A stretch of DNA of 10,381 bases from Planctomycetota bacterium (lineage in GTDB: Bacteria; Planctomycetota; SZUA-567), in contig JAITKH010000055.1 of NCBI GenBank assembly GCA_031278535.1, positions 1 to 10,381 on the forward strand, read 5' to 3'. The position numbers and the translations under genes are program-made. The notes under the pieces are model-generated. The model was not told the origin of the DNA, made no database searches, and saw nothing but the letters and a program-made list of their open reading frames with translations. This document shows, piece after piece, positions 5,526 to 10,381 of this stretch (within the stretch, counting starts at the first letter, position 1; each line of letters opens with the position of its first letter).

Positions 5526-6908
5526 TCAGATTCGGCGCGAGTTCGTCGTCCAGAGGATGAAGCCGGCCAGGAACACCGCGACATCCGGCAGCCAGATGGC
5601 CCAATACGGGACAGCGCCTTCCCCCATCCTGTTTTCGAAGGTTTTCAGCGCAAAGAAATAGAGTCCCGAGATCAGCACCCCGATCCCGAAGGAAGTGGCG
5701 ATTGAGCCGCGGGTCCGCATGCCGAGCGGTATCCCCAGCGCCGCGAAGGCGATGCTGGAAAAGCAGAGCGCCAACCGCATATTGATTTCCGAAGTTCGTC
5801 TGAGGATCGTCCCCCGCTTCGCCGCCATGCTTTTTTCAATCTCCACCCGCCGCGGGCCAGGTTGATCCTCCAGTCGGCGGAGCGCCGCCTCCAGTTCTGC
5901 CAAATCTCTTTCCGCGCCCAGGCGATCCTCTGACAGCCGGCTGATGTCCCAAAAAGACGGGCGGTTGGAATGGATGGTGGGGCTTGGCCTGTTGCTAACG
6001 ATAATCCGCTCCTCGCCGAATTCGCTGGCGGCGATAAAGGTCCTGTCGATATTGGACGAGTGGATGTCCTGGAACAACGGTTTCGTCACCAGCATCCTGA
6101 TGACCAGGTTTTCGGCGTCGTTGCCCGACATGTCCTGAAGACGGTGATCCCGGGCGAGCATCCGCTTGGCGGGATAGGGATAGGATGGATTCCAGCCGAT
6201 ATTGTCTGGAATTGTCTCGCCTGCCGGCGGCGCGAAGCGGGTGATGTCCAAAATTGATCCTTCGCCGGTTCCATCGGATTTCGACATGGCGATGAATTCG
6301 CTTCCGGTCTGCACGGTGATATTGCCGGGGCGGACCAGCATGCGCCTGAGGATGTTCGCCTGATCCTCCGTCACCAGCCGTTCGATATTCCGGATGGCCG
6401 GGAGCATCGCGCTCTCGTTGAGCGACAGCGACACGAAAATGGCAAGGAAAGCGGTAACGAAGGTCGGCAGTGTCACCCAAAACGGGTGAATCCCTCCGGC
6501 GTAGGCGGCGATGATTTCGTTGTCGCGGGACAGGCGGCTGTAACAGATGATGACTCCGGTGATTATGGAGAGCGGCAGGACGAAGGGACAAATCAGGGGC
6601 AGGAAATAGGGGATGATTCGGGCCATGGTATAGGGGCCGACGCCATCCCGCATGACTTGTCCGGCGAACACCGCCATGAGGATGATGGAAAAGACGGCAA
6701 GGGCGAGAAGTACGCTTTTCAGGAGCTCGCGCCAGATGTAGATTGGGAAAATGAGAACGGCGAAATGCCGGCGTTGGTCGGAGAGATCCTCCTCCCAGGC
6801 GCCGGAAGGGGCGACATAATAAAAACCGGTGGCGCCAAGTTCGCCTTCCGCCGCCGCGTTCCCGGCGACATTGCCCTTTTCCGGCCGCCCGGGGCTACCC
6901 CTGTCCAT
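5526..6908 (-). CDS. LptF/LptG family permease (YjgP/YjgQ), lipopolysaccharide export
   Basis: This inner-membrane protein is of the LptF/LptG family, subunits of the LptB2FG transporter that extracts lipopolysaccharide and passes it to LptC and the periplasmic bridge. The 460 residues show six hydrophobic segments in the 3+3 arrangement of the family: about 62-84, 102-122, 147-168, 376-396, 404-422 and 436-456. A large soluble periplasmic part lies between them. RLSRDNEIIAAYAGGI (125-140) matches the conserved cytoplasmic loop after TM2. SSIAFAALGIPLGMRTRG (384-401) matches the conserved C-terminal region. The protein is longer than the roughly 360 residues of E. coli LptF/G. It has about 60 extra residues before TM1, and a charged, probably helical stretch at about 325-375. 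A strong GGGGAGG-like site supports the ATG at 6908. It lies 32 bases after thiE and is probably in the lepA operon. Whether it is LptF or LptG cannot be decided here; the partner is not in the window. Confidence 0.88.
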   Translation of the reverse strand: MDRGSPGRPEKGNVAGNAAAEGELGATGFYYVAPSGAWEEDLSDQRRHFAVLIFPIYIWRELLKSVLLALAVFSIILMAVFAGQVMRDGVGPYTMARIIPYFLPLICPFVLPLSIITGVIICYSRLSRDNEIIAAYAGGIHPFWVTLPTFVTAFLAIFVSLSLNESAMLPAIRNIERLVTEDQANILRRMLVRPGNITVQTGSEFIAMSKSDGTGEGSILDITRFAPPAGETIPDNIGWNPSYPYPAKRMLARDHRLQDMSGNDAENLVIRMLVTKPLFQDIHSSNIDRTFIAASEFGEERIIVSNRPSPTIHSNRPSFWDISRLSEDRLGAERDLAELEAALRRLEDQPGPRRVEIEKSMAAKRGTILRRTSEINMRLALCFSSIAFAALGIPLGMRTRGSIATSFGIGVLISGLYFFALKTFENRMGEGAVPYWAIWLPDVAVFLAGFILWTTNSRRI

Positions 6909-6940
6909 GCCTCCCCTCCCCCATCCGTGTTTTCAGCCGC

Positions 6941-8008
6941 TTATGTCGGCAGCCTGCCCTTGAAGAAGGCGGCCTCGGCGGCAATATCCCTGGCGCGGGT
7001 CACGGCAGTGCAAATGGCCACGCGCCGTGCGCCCGCCGCCGTCACGCCGTCAATGCTATCCCGATTGATCGCGCCAATGGCGAAGAAGGGGAGCTTCCCC
7101 CATCCGGCGGCCCAGGAAACATATTCCAGTCCCACGGCCCGGCGATGCCGCTTGGTATTTGTTTCATAGACAGGCCCCACGCCGATATAGTCGGCACCGT
7201 CGGCCAGGGCTTTTTCCGCCAGTTCCGGTTCGGAGGTGGAAACGCCGATGATCCGGTCGAACCCCAGCAGGCGGCGGGAAAGGTGTACCGGCAGATCGCC
7301 CTGGCCGCCGTGAATTCCGGAAGCGCCAACGAACATGGCGATATGAGGCCGATCATTCACAAGAAAAACGACGCCCCGTTCGCGGCACATCTCTCCCATG
7401 GCGGCGGCCTGGCGGTGGAATTCCCCGTCCTCCATTTCCTTCTCCCGCATCTGGATGATGTCCGCCCCGCCATCGACAGCTTCGCGGGCGGCGGCAAGCG
7501 GCGGCGCCGAACAAAGGGATGCGGTAATCAGGACATAGAGCCGGGCCCGATCAAGCCTGGCCCGGAGCGAGCCGTCGGCCAGAACCGCCGGCTCCAGGGC
7601 GTAGACGCCGTACCGGATTTTTTCAAATTCCGCCGCAGCCGCTGGATTGGCGATTTTCCCGAATTCGGACAAAACACGCAAGGCCTCGGCGGCCCGGCGG
7701 ATGGCGGCCGAGGCAACAGCGCGGGCGTCCGGGCGAAAAATTTCGTCCGGTTCTTTCAGGCCGGCGCCGACATCGCCTTCAATGTCGCGGCCGGCCGGGG
7801 GCCGCCTGGCGGGTTCCAAGCCTTCGCTCCAAACGGATGCCGCCCGGGCAAGACTGTGCCGGAGGGTCTTTGCCCGGGCGGCCAGCCCCGGGGATTCAAT
7901 CACGAGCCGAGCATACTCCTCCGCAGTCCGCAGCGCTTCGCCGGCGCGATTCAGGTTGGCGTCCATGACGCGCGATTCGGAAGCGGTCATTTCCCGGTCA
8001 GCCTTCAT
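6941..8008 (-). CDS. thiE: bifunctional ThiD2-ThiE: HMP-P kinase domain plus thiamine phosphate synthase
   Basis: The C-terminal half (about 155-350) is thiamine phosphate synthase, which joins HMP diphosphate and thiazole phosphate in the cytoplasm. It has QMREK (186-190, usually QLREK), VNDR (217-220), GIHGGQGDLP (231-240), GVSTS (255-259), DYIGVGPVYETNTK (273-286) and IGAIN (311-315). The last is normally GGI, so one glycine is replaced by alanine in the phosphate-binding loop. The N-terminal half (about 12-140) resembles the ThiD2 domain, an HMP-phosphate kinase unrelated to ThiD. It has RVMDANLNRAGEALRTAEEYARL (13-35) and the repeat-like AAIRRAAEALRVLSEFGKI (101-119). The fusion would make the HMP diphosphate used by its own C-terminal domain. 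The ATG at 8008 overlaps the lepA stop in an ATGA junction, implying translational coupling; an internal ATG at residue 7 is an alternative start. ThiE is certain and ThiD2 very likely. Confidence 0.9.
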   Translation of the reverse strand: MKADREMTASESRVMDANLNRAGEALRTAEEYARLVIESPGLAARAKTLRHSLARAASVWSEGLEPARRPPAGRDIEGDVGAGLKEPDEIFRPDARAVASAAIRRAAEALRVLSEFGKIANPAAAAEFEKIRYGVYALEPAVLADGSLRARLDRARLYVLITASLCSAPPLAAAREAVDGGADIIQMREKEMEDGEFHRQAAAMGEMCRERGVVFLVNDRPHIAMFVGASGIHGGQGDLPVHLSRRLLGFDRIIGVSTSEPELAEKALADGADYIGVGPVYETNTKRHRRAVGLEYVSWAAGWGKLPFFAIGAINRDSIDGVTAAGARRVAICTAVTRARDIAAEAAFFKGRLPT

Positions 8009-9807
8009 TCGTCGTCCCTCGTCTCCAGAACGGCGAGAAACGCCTTCTGCGGCACCGTGATGTTGCCGATGGCGCGCATGCGCTTCTTGCCTTCCTTCTG
8101 CTTCTCAAGGAGTTTCCGTTTCCGGGTGATGTCGCCGCCGTAGCATTTGGCAAGAACGTTCTTGCGGAAGGGACTGATGTTTTCCCGGGCGACGATGCGG
8201 GCGCCGACCGCCGCCTGCAACGCCACCTGGAACATGTGGCGGGGTATTTCCTTGCGGAGGCGGGCAAGGATTTTCCTGCCCCTGGCCTCGGCCTTGTCCC
8301 GAAGGCAGAGGACGGAGAGGGCATCCACCGGCTGCCCGTGGATGAGGATGTCCACCTTCACCAGGTCCGCCGGACGGTAGGCGATGAACTCGTAGTCCAT
8401 GGTGCCGTAGCCGCGGGTGGAGCTCTTCAGCTTGTCGTAGAAGTCGAAGACGATCTCCGCAAACGGAATCTCGTAGTGCAGGAGCGCCCTGCGGCCGCCG
8501 ATGTATTCCAGACCCTTGTGGACGCCCCGGCGCTCTTCGGCCAGGGTCATCACCGCGCCGATGAACTCCTTCGGAACCATCACTTCGAGCTTGACGACGG
8601 GTTCGCGGATCTCCTCGATGAAGGACGGATCGGGGACGTCGGAAGGGGAGTGCACCTCGAAGATCCTCCCGTCGGTCCGAAGTATCTCGTAAGTGACGTT
8701 TGGGGCGGTCTTTACCAGATCCAGGTCGCTTTCCCGCTCCAATCGCTCCTGCACCACCTCCATGTGGAGAAGGCCGAGAAAGCCGCAACGAAAACCGTGG
8801 CCTAGGGCGGCCGAACTTTCCGGGGAGTAGTCGAAGGAGGCGTCGTTGAGGGCCAGACGATCAAGGGCTTTCCTGAGATTCTCGAAATTCTCGGTGGAGG
8901 AGGGATAGAGCCCGCAATAGACCATGCTCTTCGGCTCGGAATATCCCGGGAGCGCCTCGGTCGCCTGGCCGGCGATCGCCAGGGTGTCGCCGATCTTGAC
9001 CGAACGGATGTCCTTGAGATTGCCGACCACAAAGCCGACTTGTCCGGCCGAAAGTTTCTTCACTGGCTTCATGCCGGGGGCGAAGACGCCGGTCTCGGTC
9101 ACCTCGTATATCTTGCCGCTGGAGAGCATCTCCACCCGATCGCCCCTTTTTACCGTCCCGTCCATGACCCGGATATAGGTGATGACGCCCCGGTAATCGT
9201 CATAGACAGAATCGAAAATTAGCGCCCTGAAGGGGTTGTCCAGGTTCCCGGCCGGCGGCGGGATCCGCGCGATGATGGTTTCGAGGATTTCCGTCACCCC
9301 CTCGCCCGTCTTGGCGCTGGCGTATAGGACTTCCTCCGGCGCGACCCCAAGGAAAGCCGTCAATTCCTCCCGCACCGCGTCCGGCGTGGCCGAGGCGAGA
9401 TCGATCTTGTTCACCACCGGGATGATGGCAAGATCGGCGTTGATGGCGAGATAGGTGTTGGCGACGGTCTGGGCCTCGATTCCCTGGGAGGCGTCGACCA
9501 CCAGCAGCACGCCCTCGCATGCGGCGAGCGAACGCGACACCTCGTAGGAGAAGTCGACATGCCCGGGCGTGTCGATGAAATTTATCTGGTGGGCCCGGCC
9601 GTCCCGGCCGGTGAATTCCGCCGTCACCGGGTGGGCCTTGATGGTGATTCCGCGTTCGCGTTCCAAATCCATGCCGTCCAGGAATTGGGCCCGGAATTCC
9701 CGCTCCGAAACCAAACCGGTCTGGAGCAGGATGCGGTCGGCCAGGGTGGACTTGCCGTGATCGATGTGGGCGATGATGGAGAAATTGCGTATCCTGTCCG
9801 TGTCCAT
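8005..9807 (-). CDS. lepA: elongation factor 4 (LepA), ribosome-associated GTPase
   Basis: EF4/LepA is a translational GTPase that binds ribosomes and is linked to back-translocation, initiation quality and ribosome assembly. All G-motifs are present: AHIDHGKST (G1, 13-21), RGIT (G2, 52-55), DTPGH (G3, 79-83), NKID (G4, 133-136) and SAK (G5, 165-167). The LepA-specific C-terminal domain is complete, with YGGDITRKRKLLEKQKEGKK near the end. I start the gene at the ATG at 9807. This gives MDTDRIRNFSIIAHIDHGKS and 600 residues, the family's normal length (E. coli 599), and GGGAG lies just upstream at 9813-9817. A longer reading from a TTG at 9837 would add ten residues and start inside a strong hairpin, so it is rejected. 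The gene is first in an operon with thiE and the lptF/G-family gene, and its promoter is described separately. Confidence 0.97.
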   Translation of the reverse strand: MDTDRIRNFSIIAHIDHGKSTLADRILLQTGLVSEREFRAQFLDGMDLERERGITIKAHPVTAEFTGRDGRAHQINFIDTPGHVDFSYEVSRSLAACEGVLLVVDASQGIEAQTVANTYLAINADLAIIPVVNKIDLASATPDAVREELTAFLGVAPEEVLYASAKTGEGVTEILETIIARIPPPAGNLDNPFRALIFDSVYDDYRGVITYIRVMDGTVKRGDRVEMLSSGKIYEVTETGVFAPGMKPVKKLSAGQVGFVVGNLKDIRSVKIGDTLAIAGQATEALPGYSEPKSMVYCGLYPSSTENFENLRKALDRLALNDASFDYSPESSAALGHGFRCGFLGLLHMEVVQERLERESDLDLVKTAPNVTYEILRTDGRIFEVHSPSDVPDPSFIEEIREPVVKLEVMVPKEFIGAVMTLAEERRGVHKGLEYIGGRRALLHYEIPFAEIVFDFYDKLKSSTRGYGTMDYEFIAYRPADLVKVDILIHGQPVDALSVLCLRDKAEARGRKILARLRKEIPRHMFQVALQAAVGARIVARENISPFRKNVLAKCYGGDITRKRKLLEKQKEGKKRMRAIGNITVPQKAFLAVLETRDDE

Positions 9808-9820
9808 GCAACTCCCAAAC

Positions 9821-9856
9821 CGGAACGCGCCGCCCAACCAGGCGGCGATCGTTCCG
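9821..9856 (-). promoter_or_regulatory. strong hairpin in the lepA leader
   Basis: Read on the minus strand, CGGAACG (9856-9850) pairs perfectly with CGTTCCG (9827-9821). After a two-base AT bulge, CGCCGCC (9847-9841) pairs with GGCGGCG (9834-9828), leaving a six-base loop. The 14 pairs are nearly all G-C. The structure sits between the predicted transcription start and the ribosome site (9813-9817), separated from the latter by three bases. There is no T-run on either strand, so it is not a standard terminator. A role in mRNA stability or in limiting ribosome access is inference. Confidence 0.6.
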
Positions 9857-9876
9857 CAGTTTCGTTCAAAAGGGAA

Positions 9877-9905
9877 AGTATACGCTTTCCGGCAGAGATG
9901 CGCAA
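9877..9905 (-). promoter_or_regulatory. sigma70-like promoter for the lepA operon
   Basis: On the minus strand a -35 box TTGCGC (9905-9900) is followed by a 17-base spacer and a -10 box TATACT (9882-9877). The -10 box matches five of six consensus bases and the -35 box starts with the key TTG. Transcription would start near 9870, giving a leader of about 60 bases that holds the hairpin and the lepA ribosome site. Confidence 0.6.
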
Positions 9906-9971
9906 GGGGAGGTGGGCGAGGCTGTCAGGATGCGGATTCGTCAGGGCCGACGCGGTTCACTTGACCCCCGA

Positions 9972-10109
9972 TCATTCATCGTCATTCTTTTCTTTCAAAA
10001 TTCGGAACTGCGAGCCGGTTTCCGCGGCCGCTTCTTCGTATGCATGAGCCTTGTCGACACGGGCCGCCGGTTTCGGGCGGCTGGCGTTCACCGTCTTTCC
10101 GATATCCAT
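9972..10109 (-). CDS. possible very small hydrophilic protein, unrecognised
   Basis: This is an open frame of 45 codons from ATG at 10109 to TGA, upstream of the lepA promoter and in the same direction. The product is hydrophilic and ends in acidic and basic residues (ILKEKNDDE). Its codons fit the window's general usage (many G/C third positions), which is the main reason to list it. Against it, the only ribosome-site candidate, GGAAAG, abuts the ATG with no spacing, and I recognise no family. The frame extends upstream to a TTG at 10166. On that strand a weak promoter-like pair (TTGGCA, 17 bases, GAAAAT) can be drawn, but it overlaps that extended frame. This is low confidence and may be chance. 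Confidence 0.22.
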   Translation of the reverse strand: MDIGKTVNASRPKPAARVDKAHAYEEAAAETGSQFRILKEKNDDE

Positions 10110-10186
10110 CTTTCCGAAAGAAAGGATGTTATCGGGAATTTTCCTGATTGGAGCCCGCAATGCCAACCGGAAAATTGTTATTCTGG

Positions 10187-10215
10187 TTGATATTTTTCAG
10201 GCTTTTTACTACAAT
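10187..10215 (+). promoter_or_regulatory. sigma70-like promoter for the rightward gene
   Basis: The -35 box TTGATA (10187-10192) and the -10 box TACAAT (10210-10215) are separated by exactly 17 bases. Each matches five of six consensus positions, and the surroundings are AT-rich. A start near 10222 gives a leader of roughly 108 bases to the ATG at 10330. It is the best promoter-like match I found on the plus strand of this region. Confidence 0.6.
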
Positions 10216-10242
10216 GTGATGCTGGATGGGTACCTGTTGACA

Positions 10243-10268
10243 AAATCGGGCTTGGCGTCGCCCGATTT
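10243..10268 (+). promoter_or_regulatory. perfect hairpin in the leader of the rightward gene
   Basis: AAATCGGGC (10243-10251) pairs perfectly with GCCCGATTT (10260-10268) around an eight-base loop. It lies about 20 bases after the predicted transcription start. On the plus strand the next bases are CCCTAAAAAAA, not a T-run, so it is not a rightward intrinsic terminator. It may be a 5' stabiliser, an operator-like inverted repeat or an attenuator element; the sequence does not decide between these. Confidence 0.5.
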
Positions 10269-10329
10269 CCCTAAAAAAATGCCCCGCCTTGTATTTTTGC
10301 TGGAAGTCTTCTTTTGACGGGGAGAACGC

Positions 10330-10381
10330 ATGGCGCGGCCGGGTGACAGTGAGAGACAGGGACACGACGAAATGCAGGGCG
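10330..10381 (+). CDS. start of an unidentified gene, cut by the window end
   Basis: An ATG at 10330 is preceded by GGGGAG (10319-10324) at good spacing and, further back, by a sigma70-like promoter and a leader hairpin. The frame stays open to the window end (17 complete codons). The visible residues, MARPGDSERQGHDEMQG, are hydrophilic and belong to no family that I recognise. The case for a gene rests on the upstream signals, not on the protein. Confidence 0.5.
   Translation, partial: MARPGDSERQGHDEMQG

Larger units (their letters stand above)
9808..10329. other. divergent regulatory region between lepA and the next plus-strand gene
   Basis: This stretch of 522 bases separates lepA (leftward) from a gene starting at 10330 (rightward). 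From left to right it holds the lepA ribosome site, the leader hairpin, the lepA promoter, a doubtful small minus-strand frame, and an AT-rich section around 10170-10225 with the rightward promoter. It ends with the leader of the rightward gene. No RNA gene, riboswitch core or long repeat was recognised in it. Confidence 0.6.

Noticed and set aside
5317..5604. A minus-strand frame of 95 codons spanning the end of the lptF/G-family gene and the gap after it
   Set aside because: More than a quarter overlaps the permease gene in another frame, no ribosome site is seen for it or for its internal ATG, and the product is not recognised.
9808..9837. Ten-residue N-terminal extension of LepA from a TTG codon
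   Set aside because: The extension lies inside the leader hairpin, uses a TTG start and makes the protein longer than the family. The ATG at 9807 has a ribosome site and the standard N-terminus.
10051..10317. A plus-strand frame of 88 codons before the gene at 10330
   Set aside because: It contains the predicted promoter and the leader hairpin, has no ribosome site that I can see, and the product is not recognisable.
6909..10381. TPP riboswitch controlling the thiamine gene
   Set aside because: No CTGAGA core with its partner helices was seen ahead of thiE or in the lepA leader. The short hairpin in the leader does not have the riboswitch architecture.
1..10381. CRISPR array, insertion sequence, tRNA or rRNA
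   Set aside because: No regularly spaced repeats, transposase motifs, terminal inverted repeats around a gene, or conserved RNA signatures were found on either strand by reading.

Overview
The window looks like chromosomal DNA from a moderately GC-rich Gram-negative bacterium. A gram-negative cell plan is indicated by an LptF/LptG-type lipopolysaccharide-export permease. The thiamine enzyme is fused to a ThiD2-type domain, a layout found outside the enteric model bacteria. Together with the protein styles this would suit the PVC superphylum (Lentisphaerota, Kiritimatiellota, Planctomycetota) or a deltaproteobacterial relative. That placement is an impression, not a measurement.

Layout. (1) 1-3116, plus strand: a transport and kinase operon. 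A fused TRAP-transporter membrane protein (4TM/12TM, TAXI type) is followed by a kinase of the aminoglycoside phosphotransferase / methylthioribose kinase fold. A solute-binding protein would be expected just upstream, outside the window. Both spacers in this unit carry two consecutive stem-loops before the Shine-Dalgarno sequence. (2) 3117-3317: a spacer between convergent genes with two adjoining perfect hairpins and no T-run. (3) 3318-5274, minus strand: a tight two-gene module of an ABC/SMC-like AAA ATPase and a small DUF4276-like protein with TOPRIM-style acidic motifs. It is visibly less GC-rich than its neighbours and resembles two-gene OLD-type anti-phage modules. (4) 5526-9807, minus strand: a housekeeping operon lepA - thiD2/thiE fusion - lptF/G family gene. 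lepA and thiE overlap by 4 bp, and lptF/G follows after 32 bp. A good sigma70-like promoter and a strong leader hairpin precede lepA. (5) 9808-10329: a divergent regulatory region with a promoter on each strand and perhaps one very small gene. (6) 10330 to the end: the first codons of a further plus-strand gene.

How they fit together: the transporter probably imports a small organic compound that the kinase phosphorylates, with the substrate unknown. The ATPase/TOPRIM pair is the accessory part and the best candidate for a less-described system. The lepA operon covers translation quality (EF4), thiamine phosphate synthesis and outer-membrane biogenesis. No tRNA, rRNA, CRISPR array, insertion sequence or riboswitch was recognised.
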